Assembly: GCA_037013685.1 (NCBI GenBank)
Contig: CM072908.1
Span: 7,949,001-8,013,000, forward strand
DNA from: Acridotheres tristis
Lineage: Eukaryota; Chordata; Aves; Passeriformes; Sturnidae
Reading direction: 5' to 3'
DNA: 64,000 nucleotides
The notes beneath the pieces were generated by a model. That model was not told the origin of the DNA. It was given only the letters and a program-made list of their open reading frames with translations, and searched no databases. Position numbers and translations under genes: made by a program. Position 1 is the stretch's first letter; each line of letters opens with the position of its first letter. Of this stretch, positions 1 to 13,200 are shown piece by piece.

Positions 1-150
1 ACACCATTCCCTCTTCTCCTGTCCTTGTTTCCTGGGAGCAGAGCCTGACCCCCAGCTGGCTGCACCCTCCTGTCAGGGAGTTGTGCAGAGCCAGAAGGTC
101 CTCCCTGACCCTCCTTTTCTCCAGGCTGAGCCTCCTCCATCTCCCTTAGC
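1..150 (-). mobile_element. CR1 fragment
   Basis: Matches 45955-46090: the gggagcagagcc, tgtcagggagttgtg and tctccaggctgag motifs of a CR1 3' region in reverse. Left end cut by the window. Confidence 0.7.
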
Positions 151-526
151 TGCTCCTCATCACACTTCTGGTCTCCCTCATTTCAGGTTTGTCCTTAACC
201 AGGTTAGAAGGGGTTTTGCTGGGTTTAGAGTAGAAAACCCAGAGCTCAAACAGTGTCACAGTCTCATCCTCAGTCTGTGCCCAGCCTGGGCAGGAAATAA
301 TCCTTTCTATTGAGAGCTGGGAAACACCTCACATTTCGGGGCAGGGCTGCCTGGTGGGCATCTCCTGCCTTTGGTTTGTCCCAGAACTGGTATTGGAGAT
401 GAGGAAATACACATTTTCCCAATGGGACCAGTGTAGAGGGGATGGCAAACAGCTCTGCCTTGGTCACATCACCACAGGGTTCCTCATTTCCATTGCCACA
501 TTAACCCTTATGCTTCAGTTCCACAG

Positions 527-3500
527 GGAAGAGCTGGAGGGGGAGCCAGCAACACCTGCAGGAGTTGTGGGAGATCTGGAAGAGGCCCCACAGAGGCTGG
601 TGGAGTCCCAAGCAGATATCCAGAGGGTGGCAGAGGGGCTGGATACACCAAGCAAAGAGCAGAGTGGATCAGGTAAGTGTTGCTCTGGTGGCCACTCCTG
701 GCCTGCTCGTAGCCCTGGGTGGGGTAGGCAGTGTGTCCTCTGTCCTCTTTGCTTGGAATGTGGGAAAATCAGTGCCAGGAGTCAGTCTGCTCCCTAGGAG
801 GTGGGAATGCAGTTGTTAACAGTCACAAATCCATTAATTCTGAGACTGGGCTTCTCTCATTTGTGATACAGCTGCACAGTCTGGATGAATTTCCTTGCTA
901 TCCCTGGGAGTTTCCTATCTCCTCTCCAGGGAGAGCCTTCTGCCCTGGGAGTCGATGGAGAGGGAATGATGACTTGGTCTGGAAGCAGGGTAGCTGAATT
1001 GCCATGTGCACTGGGTTAGTTAGCAGAGCTGGGCCTCTTATCCCAGGGTTCTCCAGGTACAGTTTGGGATGTTGCCTCCATAGGATCCTTAGAAAGTGCA
1101 GCACTGGGGAAGTGACTGGGTACATTGTCCTTGCTGAGAATATTCCCTTCACTTCCTTCTTGAAATAACTGTTGACCAGCCCTGAAGTGCTATTTATTAG
1201 GATTTTTTAATGAATTCTGACTGTAGAAATAAACAGTTTTCTGGAGGGAGACATGATAAAGCTGCTCTTGGAGTGAAATGTCCATGGAAAACGTCCTTAG
1301 CGACACACAGGTGTCTGGATGCTCTTTTGGGGGATTCCTTGCATTGTCCCGAAATGTGTGATGCAGAATGTCATTGGAGAACAGTCCCATGTGCCTTTGC
1401 AGGGACCAACTCCCTGCAGGAGACTGCCGCTACCTGGGGCAGGTTTAGGGCAGCATTGCAGGTCCTGAGGCTCCCCTTGGAGGTCACACACAGCGCCAGG
1501 ACCTGAGAGTTTCTTTCCAGCCCCTGCAGCTCCTCTCCAGCCTCCAGCCCCATCATTCCCAGCCTTTTAATCCCTGTACTGGGTGGGGATCGATCCATAG
1601 TCCCCAGGGATGGGGTGAGTGATGTGGCAGCTCCAGTGCTGATTCTCTGGAGCATGGACAGGCTCCAGCCTGGGACTCCGGTGGATTGCAGCCTGTGCAG
1701 GGAAATTTGTGCTTTCTGAGGTGTTAGATGAATACTAGGCTTTATGAAATGTGAGTAAGAGTTTAATGCTTGTTTTGTCTCTGGGGTTTGTTGTGCTGTG
1801 TGTGCAAAATGAGGGTGATGGCATCCCAGTGGCTTCCCTGTTCTGTATCTCTGCAAGGCTTCTCCTCCCGGCGAGCTCTGAGCCAACTGCTCTGGGAATC
1901 AATTGATTTGCTACAAAAAACCTAAACTAGGGTCACTCATCCTTAGTAAAACCCCCTTAAACGACATATTTTGGTTCAGTGATAACTTGTGTGCATTGAA
2001 GGGAAGAATTCCTGACCAGTTTGAGCCCAGTTAGTGGGATTTTGGTGAGGAAAGGCTTTAAAGATATTTAACCAAGTGCTTAAGGAATGTTGTGGGGTTT
2101 TTCCAAAGCAGAATTGGGCTGCCACATCCAAACACTGTTGTCCTTGTGGAATCACTCCTGTGGTCAATCCTGAAGGCAGCTGAGGGGGAAAAACAGGAGA
2201 AATAATTGGGAAAATTGGAGGTGATCAGGATTTTTACAAGAGGAAAAGAGCTGGAATTTTATTATCCTTTCGTCAACCTTTTAATCATCATTGTATGATA
2301 ATTTTATAGTCAATTTGTGTAGTGGTCAACAGGCTTTTGAGTAAAATTTCCATTTTGGTGGAAGATGGGGGCTGAAATGAGATGATCTTCGGGGTCCCCT
2401 TCCAACCCAGCCCATTCTGTGGTTCTGTGAAGATGCTCTTTGTTTTTTATTTTAAATGACACAACTGAAGATCCAATATCAGAATGCTTGTTTGCAAAAG
2501 GAATTTGTTGCTTTTTCCAAATTGGAACCAAAAGGTAGATTTTTTTTTTTTTTTTGCCTGAACAGAGGTCAAATTTAAACTAAAATTTCCTGTTCCCACT
2601 GTTAAGCTGAAAAGGGAAAAGTATTTCTTATATTTTCTCTAAGGAAAATTGTCTCCCCAGACAGGGGAATACCAGCATGTCCTCAACATGTGCTCCTAAT
2701 ACAAACACCTTTTCCTGTTTCTGCCCTGGAAATATAGGGAATCTGCATTTATTGGTCTTTGGATTAATTTATTCATTGATCCATTGAAAAATTGGTGTGC
2801 AATTTTTCCAGCTGTGGCCTTTCCATTTAATTTTAATGTGTGGACAGCATGGATACATTGTCTGGGACTGTGTTCCTGCTTTTGGCAGGGATGGATTTTA
2901 TGGTGAAAATTCAAAATGTGGCTGTTGGGGTTTTCCAAAAAGAAAGTGAAACCTATATTAGATGAGGTGAGTGATTTAAATGAGGTCTACCTCCATGATC
3001 CAGAGGTAAACTGAATTCCTGGAATAATGATGGAGAGACTGCTGTTGAACCTGGATCTCCAGGGACATCAACCTTTGCTGTGGGAGGGAGAGGGCATGGA
3101 TGTGGGATGTGTTCCTACATGGATGTGTCCCATGTGGATGTGTTTTATGAAGATGTGTTACCATGTGGATGTGGGATGTATTTCCAGTGGATGTGAGATG
3201 TGCTCCCAGTGCATGTGGGGTGTGTTCCCATGTGGATGCAGGATGTATTCCCAGTGGATGTGAGATGTGTTTCCAGTGAATGTGCGACATGTTCATGCTG
3301 CCTCCCACCTTTCCCATGTGTGGGATCAGCCTGGAATCCGTGCTTGGAGTGTGGGCCAGGCAGGGCCTGGCAGGGCCAAGCCAGTGGCCACTTTGCCAGT
3401 GCTGCTGTCTCCAGACAGGACTGAGCTGCAGAGGGCCATGGAGCACAACAGCCGACTGGACAAGGAGATCCTGGCACTGCGGGCACGGGTCCAGACGCTC

Positions 3501-6500
3501 GACCTGGAGAGGAAAGCGTTCCTGGAGCTGGTGAGGATCCACCAAGCCAAGCCAACAATCCTGGGCTGGCTGTCATCCCTGCTCCCAAACCTGCCCTGCC
3601 TTCCCCTTTCACCTTCCTGTTCTGTGCCCAGTTTTTCTAGAGCTGCAGTTTGGCTGTGTCATGGTTCATGGAGCAGTAAAATTCAGGAAACAGGGAGAAT
3701 GCAGCTCTGGGAACTTCCTTCCATGCAGGAAGAATTTGAGTGACTCCAACTGAGTGGTGGCTTGAAGACTTTAGGACACATTTTCCTGAGCCCATGGAGA
3801 GGGATCAGCTCCCTGCTCCTGGTCATTGTTTACCCCAACTCAAGTGTAAGGAACATGTGCTTCTCGCTGGACTGGATTAAAGAGTTGAGTTTACCTAAGT
3901 TTAGCCTAAAACCTCCATCAGCTGGTTTGAAATCAATTTGAAATTTATGCTCATTTTTGATCCCTCTCAGCCCCTTTGGTTTTTAACTCAGCCCCATTGG
4001 TTGATTTGCTTCTTTTCTGTGGATTCTCTTAATAGAATTACTTACATTACTATCACATTACTATTATGTTTGCTGTTATACAGCCAGGATTCTCTAAATG
4101 CCACCTAGAATTAAGGAACAATTAAGGAGCTATCGACCAGATAATTCCTTACTGAAGTTGCCAGCAGGGAAGGGGTAGAAGGGTCTGCTTCCTATTGAAG
4201 TGTATTATTGGGCACAAAATCTGCTGCTGTTCTTACCTTCTGATTTCCTTCAATCAGTCTTTGAGAGCCTGGAATTGCCTCTGCCATCCCAGCCCTGAGA
4301 GCTCTTGGCTGTCTTGCAGTTCTCTCACATCAAATGAGTATTGCTAAATTCATAGAAGTATCTCTAAGGAGATACTTTTCAAATAATATTTTTCGGGTAC
4401 TATCTTGGAGGGGATTGATTCCCACTTGAGGTGTTCAGAATTTTACAGTATTTTTTATAGTACAGAATTTTTTATAGTTTTGTTCCTTGCATTTAGAAAA
4501 GTTACTGGTTTTTCCATGTCTGTCACCTCAAACCTTGTATTTACAGCACAGTCTCTTTCTGGAGCTGCAAAAAACCATGACTTAGTTCAAATTCCTCTGT
4601 TTACTTATTTTTTATTCCAAATAATGTTTTCCTTGCTGTAGGACATTCTTCCTTTCAGTCATTATGGATACACAAATGTATGTATAGCTTATAAAAACGT
4701 AGAAATATAATATTAAAATTTATTTTTATATATATGTCTATATAGACAAAAAACATACAGATATATGTAACATGTGGTGGTCACTGAACAGGAAAAAATG
4801 TAGCCAGACTGAGATCAGTTCCAGACAGATATTAAGCTAAGAGCAAATTCCCTTTATTCCTTAGGAATGGGGTTGAACTGTTGGCACAGTAGTTGGGAAC
4901 CTTCCAATTTTTCATTTATAATAGTAGAAAATGTGCCTTATTACCAACTACAGCTGCTCTGTGTCCTGAAAGGTGTTTTCTTGCCTGTGGGTTACAAAGA
5001 GTAGGGCACAAACAGGCTCGGCAGTTGGCCTGGGATGAGCTGTGACTGTGGGTTGAAGAGCTGCTGCTGATAATGGAATTCCATTGATCCTATGGATGGA
5101 AGACACTGAAAGGTGTCCTCAGAAATAGCAGCTGGAATCTGACACAATGTGGGTGTGGTCTGGAAGTAAGTTCAGGAAAATCACCCTTTAATGGATTGGA
5201 GCAACCTCCCCACTTTTGCTGCTCCTTGTCTGAGGCCACTTAGTAGCTGGAGCAGCCATGGAATCTCAACCAATCCCTCAGGATAAGGAATAGTAATAAA
5301 TTAATAATAAATGTGAAAATGGAATGTTCACCAAAACTCAAAGCAGGTGTTTTGTGTTGCAGGTGGAGCAGCTCAAGGAGGAGATCTGTGAGTACCAGCG
5401 GAGCGAGAGGCCAGAGCCTCCGCGGGCCGAGGGAGTCGGAATGGCCTCACTGCAGGTGTTTTCAAGGGCTCTTTCTTTGGCACTCCAGAAAAACAAGGTC
5501 CCCTCTGCATACCAGAACCTAGCTGTCCATGAGAACCTGGGTGTTCCGGGCTTGGAGGATTTTGCTCCTAAGGGCCAAGAGATGAAGCTGACATGGCTCA
5601 TGTGTTTTATTTCTGAGACACGCGGGTAGCCTTGAATCATTCTGTGCTTGCAGGTGAAAGATGTGGAGCTGTTGGAGCTGAGTGAGGAGACGAGGGAGAT
5701 GCTCCAGGGGCTGGAGCCCCTCTGTTCTGGAGCCAAGCTGGGAAAACTGAGGGTGTTCACCTGGAGAAGTGAAGGCTCCAGGGAGAGCTCAGAGCCCCTT
5801 CCGGGGCCAAAGGGGCTCCAGGAGAGCTGGAGAGGGACCTGGGACAAGGGCTTGGAGTGCCAGGACAAGGGGGAATGGCTTCCCACTGCCAGAGGGCAGG
5901 GTCAGATGGGATATGGGGAAGGAATTCCTGGCTTTGGAGGTGGTGAGGCCCTGGAAAGGTTGCTCAAAGAAGCTGTGGCTGCCTCTGGATCCCTGGAAGT
6001 GTCCAAGGCCAGGTTGGATGGGGCTTGGAGCAACCTGGGATAGAGCAATGTGTCCCTCCCTGCCCATGAAACAGGATGAGCTTTAAGGTCTCTCCAGCCC
6101 AATCTATCCTGGACTTCTGAGATCTTAATCCTAGTTCTGTGCTAATGTTGATTTTCTCTCAGGCACAGGGCACACGGGAAGAAGCAGGAGCTGGTGGAGA
6201 CACTGGTGCCAGCAGAATTGCCCCATATGAAGAACATGGAGATCAGGGTGTTGAAACTCTCCACAAAAGGTGAGAGGTGTAGCAATCCTTCACCCTCTGT
6301 ACTGGTTCCTGGTGCTGTGCCTCTGGTGCTCTCTCTTGCACCAATTGATTTTGATTAAATACTCTTTTGGACTTCTGCTCCCAAATGGGAAAATTTGGAG
6401 GAGATGCAGTCTTGAGGAATCACGTTTTCCGGTTAAATGCTGACACTTCCTCCAGTTTGTTGCTTTCCTAAAAGAAGAGAGTTGGGCTTTTGGGGCTCTC

Positions 6501-7206
6501 TGCAGACAAAAATACTGTTTGTAAACTTGTTTTGGTGCTGAGAAGTTTTCTTTGGATTTGGTTGCTCTCTAGGAGTGCACCAAAACACCTAGCTTTCAAC
6601 CATAAATATGTAAACAGGGATTTCTAAGGAAGGGAATTCAAAGCTTTGTTCTCCCAATATCTGCTCAGGAACTGCTGCATCTCTTCTGGCACGTTCAGGG
6701 AGGAAAGGGGGGCTGATCCCATCCGTCTGGCTCTTTTCCCTTCAGATTCCCAAGCCTGTTCTCCACCTCAAGCAGCTGAATTTGCTGTTGTCTCTCTGCT
6801 GTTGGCAGCCTCGTGCCTTACCTGTTTCCTGCCCCGAACTTCATAATTCGTTATGTAGATCCCGTCACCCGTAATTCCCATCGAAACGAGGACTGGCACA
6901 GGACATGCTGTGTGTGAGACTGGAAATCAGCAGGAGAGTGTGAGGAAAACCTCGGTTTTTCCTCGCTGGTGGGAAACAGTTGGGATGCAGTTCCAGCCTT
7001 GGTGATGCTGGGTTTTGGTGTGCAGGTGCTGTGAAGCCATGGAGAACATTGAGGGCAGGAATTCCCAGCTCCTTCACAAGCTGCAAAAACTGGAGCAGGA
7101 ACGTGAGGGCAGTGAGGAGCTGGAATCAATTCTGGGAGAGACACAGATCCAAACCAAGCAGGAGAAGCAACAGCTGGAGAGCGAGGTGGAGGGACTGCAC
7201 CAGAAA
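527..7206 (+). CDS. CCDC30: CCDC30 exons 1-6, N-terminal part
   Basis: Exon 1 (527-672) encodes an acidic stretch beginning [12 protein letters not shown] and ends in the strong donor TCAG|gtaagt. Exon 2 (3415-3530) gives the coil [18 protein letters not shown]; the acceptor at 3414 is the one that keeps phase. Exon 3 (5363-5455) is [20 protein letters not shown], ending at CAG|gtgttt. Exon 4 (5654-5707) is 18 codons, [18 protein letters not shown], and lacks a GT at its expected end. Exon 5 (6163-6269) is the non-coil acidic segment [20 protein letters not shown]. Exon 6 (7026-7206) resumes the coil with [20 protein letters not shown] and ends at AAA|gtgagt. Exons 3, 4 and 5 join in phase 0, so exon 4 can be skipped without a frameshift. 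Confidence 0.75.
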
Positions 7207-10200
7207 GTGAGTAAGGAATAGGAGAGACAAGGTTTGGGTTTCCTTCATTTCATCTGCTTTTCTCTCTGATTGGAAAAATAGAATGATGTTTGACCTGGTC
7301 CTGCACTCTGCTGTGTTTAGTTTGACAAGAAAAACAGGCAGAAAAACCTGCTAGTTTGGGAGAGAGGGGGAAGGAAAAATCCTAGCAGGGAGTAGATGAC
7401 TCTTGGTTGGAAGTGCTGATGCCCAAGTGTTATGGAAGTGTTGTCTTTTCCATCTCCTGTTCCCCCTCACAGACTGGTTTGACTGGGTAGGGGCCTTAAA
7501 TCCCATCTCATTCCACTCCCTGCCATGGGCAGGGACACCTTCCTCTATCCCAGGTTGCTCCAAGCCCTGTCCAACCTGGCCTTGGACACTTCCAGGGATC
7601 CAGGGGCAGCCACAGCTTCTCTGGGCAACCTGAGCCAGGGCTTCCCCACCCTCACAGAGAAGAAATCTTTCCCAATATCACATCTGACCCTGCTGTCTGG
7701 GACATTGATACTCCTTCATCCCAGGAAATATCACCAGTTAAGTGTCCTGGTGGCAGAAGATTGCACTTTGGCTTTTCCCCAGAGACAGGATCTTGGGGAT
7801 GTGTCAGACAGTGCTGAGTGGGAAGGCTCAGGATCTGCAGTACCTGGGAACATCCCTCTGAACACACAAATGGAGGGACAGGGAATTTTTCCTATCTTGT
7901 GGTGCAGCAGCTGCTGTGAGTGGGGCTGGTCACCTCTCTGGGGACAGTTCTGAGATCCATCTTGAGAAGCTCTACTTAATCTCGATCAAAATGTGACCTC
8001 AGCAGCATCTTCCTAACCTAGGTCCTACTTGTTTTTGGGTACCCTCATCCCAGGGTAACCTGGATATATTCCTGTTAATAGGACAAGTACACTCAAATAA
8101 CGCTTTGACTTCAGGAAGTGGATAGAAATTCTTTATTATTTGCATGTGACAATTAGGAATTTTTGGGAAATCACGGATGTGAAGCAGTTATTGAACATCT
8201 GTTTTTCCAGAGCCATAGCAACACTGGGGATCTCCTTGAGCACCTGCAGGGCCACCTCCATCCTCTGAGCAAGGAGTAAGTTGTGGCTGAAGCCTCTCAG
8301 GCTGATGCTGCTTTTGTCAGGGTGGTTTTTAGCCTCAATTTTCTGGAGGGACTCTCCATCCCTCTGGGGTAGCTCTGTGAGGAGCACTGGCACTACAGGC
8401 TGGGTTGGCACTGCTTCCCCAGGGAAAATTCTGTGTGGAGCATCACTACCAGGGCCCCATATCCCTTACAGAAGGAGCAGCTGGGGAATTTACAGCCAGA
8501 GAGAACAGAGGAAAACAGACTTTGGTCTGGCCAGGTAGGTGGGATTCTCCCCACATAGGCTGGCTGAGGAGGTCCTTCCCATGGGCTGAGGTTCTGCTGC
8601 CTGGCCAGGAGCTCTTCCTTGCTGGAGCTCTTGTCCTCAGCCCTCTGTGCTGGAAATTCTCTCTGCAGTGAGCCTGGATTGATCTTTCCTGACTGGCAGC
8701 TGCACCAGTCCAGAGTGTCTCTAGGGGATTTCTGAGGTGAGGTTTTAGCCCCTCCTCCCCCACCCCCCCGTTTTCAGTGAGGAATGACATGTCCTAACAC
8801 CTGGTGTTGGGTTAAAGCATGGTGTCAGAGATGGTGCTGGCCTATCCCATGTAGATACACAACTCTTAAGTTGGATTGTTTAAAGGAAGAGATGAAGAAT
8901 TCCCAGTAGCTTCTGGGAAAAGCCTCTAAAAACAGGCTGAAGGCAAGTTCAAATACCTTAATGACGGTGCCAGTGGCACCATGTTTGTCTCCTGTCTTGA
9001 AGGAGCCACGGGCCTGCTCTGGGATGGGATGGAAAAGGGTCTGTCCACTGTGGCAGTGTTTGGTTTAACTTGGGGCTTGTTCAACTCTTCCGCCTTGGAC
9101 CGGAGTAAACACAGCCCTCCACAAATCAAACACGATGTGTTTTCAGTTTGGACAAATCGCTGCTTTGCTCTGTGGGCTGTTGCACAGATCCCTGGGAATG
9201 CCATGCTCGGGAGCCAAGGAGATGTGAGGCATTTTGTCTGCAGAAGTTTGGCAGCTGCTGCAGCTGGAAAAGAACCATTTTGAGGGATGCAGGGCCATGG
9301 AGCAGAGGCAGGATGGAGGAGGATGTGGGTTTTAACCCTTGGGTGGATCCATCTGTTTAATCGGAGGTTGCTGAGCTGTGTCTTGCATTCCCAGGGGGCT
9401 TTAAGGGCCCTGGAGATGAGGAGGGAAGGGGCTGGACCCTGAGCGAGGCAGTGCTGCTGGGTGTTTGCCAGTCCTGCCCCAGCTGGGAAGGACTTGGGAG
9501 GGTTTTTGGTCCTGGCACAGCTGCAGAAGCCTTGGCTGGTCAGGCTGTGACTCAGGACCAGGGCAATGGGATACAGAGTGAAGATTGTTCTGCTGCTGGC
9601 ATGCGATTTGGGAGCACAAATTAAGTGCTTAAAAGCTAATGGCTTGGAGGGAGAATAAAGAAATACATTGCTGTTTATCAACTTCTCACCAAAGACTGGC
9701 TGGGGGGTGAGGAGGGGAGATGTATTTTGCATTTGAGATCCCTTTTGGAGTTTCAAAGTCTTGCTGAGCCCAAAATAATCATCAAGTCATGCAAAAGGAG
9801 AGGGGTTTGTTGTCCTTTAGCTCTTCTGTGAGAGGTCTGGGTGTTTCACCCCACTTTTAATACCTTTTAACACGTTGGTAAGCTCATATCTTTAATTCAA
9901 AAAGCAGTGTTGCAGCAGCTTTCCTGTGTGTTGGAGACCATTCCCTGCTAGAAGCTCCAGCAGACCCAGTTGGTGCCAGGAACTCCCAGGGAGAGCAAAG
10001 CTCAGGGGCTTTGAGGTGCTGCTTTGGAAATGGACTGGGATTGGCAGGGACTTGGCAATTCTTTAGCTTTGGGATTACATATGAGGAAGAATTTCTTGGC
10101 TGTGAAGGAGGGGAGGCCCTGGAAAGGTTGTCCAGAGAAACTGTGGCTGCCCCTGGATCGCAGGAAGTGTCCAGGGCCAGGTTGAATGGGGCTTGGAGCA

Positions 10201-13200
10201 ACCTGGGATAGAGAAAACTGTCCCTCCCTGCCCATGACAGGGGTGGAACTGGATGGGCTTTAAGGTCCCTTCCAATCCAAACCAGTCTGAGGTTCTGTGG
10301 AGCTGGACTTCATCTCCCTCCAGTGTCCCAGCTCATTTCAGGAGAGCCAAGCTCAGGCAGTTAGACAGTCTAGCTGGGGCTCAAACTGGATTTCAAGCCT
10401 AAGGAATGAAAGGGAAGCTGTCCAGGCTTCTGCCAGCAGTGGAGCAGGGGAGCTGCCAGTGCCAAGACTTGGATTTTGGAAAAGGGTCTGTGGGATCCCT
10501 TATGGGGAAAAAAAGGTGAGCTGTTCCTCTGGGATAATCCTTATCTGGGCTGCTCTGAACTCCTTTGAGCCTTTTATAAATTCAGAACCAATAACTTTTC
10601 CCTGAAGGGCAGATGCCCTTGTGGGGTGATCCGAATGCAGAGTAAGACCTTTTCCAAACTCCCACCTGCCAGGAAGTGCCAGGAGGAACAGAAGTCAGTG
10701 GTCACAGAGGTCAGTGCTTTGCTGTCCCAAATCCTGAGTCCTTGGAGCCCTTCTGGAGGGACTGAAAACTTCGTATGAGCAGTGAAGGGGGCCAGGATGA
10801 GTACTGATGGACCAGGCTGAACATCTGCTTGGATAAGATCAGCACTCTAAGCACAGGGAACAAGGATGACCCAGCAGCTAAACTGGGGTGTCTTGGGGGT
10901 CCTCCATGTTGGAGGAGCATCACAATGTGTGGAAGCTTTGAGTTTTTATCATGTGCCTGGGTTGTTCCACTCCTTTTGTGGAGCAGAATTCCATATTTTT
11001 CTGGCTTGAGTCCAGATGGCTCCTTCTTCCTTGGAAGCATCAGGAATGAGGGATGAGCTGGAGCTGGCCATGCACATCCCCTCCTGTTCCTTGCTTCCAA
11101 CAGGGGCCATATCCTATAACAGCAGCACAGGGAGCACTCTAGGAGTAGTTGTGCATTTAGTTGTGAGTCTTGGTTTGGATTTAACTTGGGATTTGTCCAT
11201 GTTCAGATCACCTGTTTGGAAACAGAGTTGTTTGAGGTGCAGAAGAACAAAAGTGAGATGAATGGGAACCAGCAGGTGACATCTGGAGCTCAGGAGATGC
11301 AGGAGGTGAGAGCTTTTCCTCGGGAAATGAACTGTTCTGTTTAGAAATGTTTTAAATAAGCATATTAAATGAGCATCTAAAGTGACTCTCTTCTGTGGAT
11401 GCTCTTTGTCACCCTCTCCTGAGGATTCATAGCCCCTCAGCTCATGCAGGTGAATGGATTTTGGAGGAAAGCAGCCAATGTGATCTCCATGAAAACTCTC
11501 CCCTTAGGAAGTTGTCTTGCCCTCAGCTGTGTCAGCTGAGGAGCTTGTTGTCTCCCCATGAGTGTGAAGTTTCTACCTATGTGAAGGTGCTTAATTCTTC
11601 TTTAGGGTTTAGTGAAACCAAGGGATGTGTAGGTACATTTAAAGCTGATTCCCATCAGGTTCTGGGTTCTTTCCTGTCCGTTTGTTCCTTGCCAGCCCAA
11701 CAATTGGATCTGCCTGGTGTGTCAGCCGGACAGAGATGGGAGAGGAGCTTCCCATGGTGTTTTGGGTCAGTGGAGGTTCTGTGAGCCCTGGATAAGAGGT
11801 GTAGGAATACCACTGGAAACATTTGAGAACCATTTTTCTCCTCTCCTTGTTTCCTAGAAGACACATTTCCTACAATCTGCTTCTCTCTGCATAGAAAAAA
11901 CAATGTTGTGGAAGTGACTCTGAACATTTCTTGTTCCAGATGTTGGAAAGCTGTCAGGAAACGATAGACAAGTTGGGGAGTCAGCTGGGAGAGAGGAGAG
12001 AATGGAGAAAACAACTGGCATCTGAGCTGGAGTTGCTGTGGGAAGACTTGAAGGCTGAGAAGGTGGTTCTGGGCAGCCAGGTATGTCCAGCTTCTCTGGT
12101 GGGACTCCCTGTAGGAGCCAGCTGCCTTTGGATGCTCCATGAAACATCCCCAGGTGTCCCCCAAACTCATTGCCTGGCATCTCTTGATGCGTTTCTCCAG
12201 CCCAGCCACTTTCAAACCTTTGGTGGAGGGTTTTCAATCCATCTGCTCTCATGGCATCATCTCTAACTCCAGAATTTACTTTCCATTCAGTGAATCTAAT
12301 ACCAGATCAGTAGTTCCAACTTTGTACCCAAACACTGATTCTCCAGAGGGCAGAATGGGATTTTTTAGACTCAGGTATTGATTGCAGGAATAGAACACCC
12401 CAGACCCAAATGAACATCCTGCTGGGATCCCAGCACTGCTGGGATTTCCCCAAGGGCCTCGGCACACTTGGCTTGAACCAATTTAGGTGCTAAATCAGCT
12501 TCTGAGGGTTTCCCTGCTGGGAATGTTGCTGGAACTCTTGTATTCTAGCTGGGCCACAGAGGAAAGACAATGAGAGGTGCCAACAAAATTGTCCAAGGGC
12601 TGCCTGGACAAGTGCTGAAAATTAGGGTAAAAATTTAGGAAATTGGCAGATCTGTGGCCTGGACAAGGGGACCTGGCAATTGGAGACTGACAATGAGGGG
12701 GCACAGCCATGGCAAATCTCATTTTTTATCACTCTGAGAAGCCTTAGATCAGTTTGTGAGTCCTGTCACGCCCTTTAATCCAAGTAAAAATGCATGGAAA
12801 TCCTGAGCTGTTGGCACAACTCCACAGACTCAGGTGCTGCTGGAGGAACAGTGGCATCTAGAGGCAAGGGCTTTGTCGTGCTACAACAAATCCACACTGA
12901 AACCTAGGATCAAAGCTTGGGATGAAAACAGCCTGGCTGGGAGGAAGAGGCTAGGTCAGTCTATCAATACACACATGGAATGGGATTGTCTAATCTGGGG
13001 GATGTTGGGGAAAATGGGAAGAGTCCTTTAACCCTTGCCTTGAAGTAGTTCAGCCTACTTGTGATCCAGGGAGCTTTGAATCCAAATCATCCATCCCTGA
13101 AAGTCTGGTTGGAATTCAGCCACCCACTAGCCTGTGGTCTCCTTAAAGGAGGGAGTGTTTTCCCATCAAAGAGATCAGGAGGAGATGGAATCCAGAGCCC

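Noticed and set aside
3145..3612. Long frames on both strands around CCDC30 exon 2
   Set aside because: Produced by the minisatellite plus the antisense of the exon.
9230..9325. Candidate extra CCDC30 exon (coil-like frame after tctgcag)
   Set aside because: Its phase does not fit between exons 6 and 7, which already join cleanly.
8926..9756. 276-codon minus-strand open frame in the CCDC30 intron
   Set aside because: Composition is low in charged residues and looks random (runs such as AAAAAK, many Ser/Pro/Cys); no splice structure or family resemblance. Likely a chance frame in GC-richer intron.
10672..10709. Candidate short CCDC30 exon ending CACAGAG|gtcagt
   Set aside because: Entry phase does not match exon 6, and exons 6 and 7 join without it.
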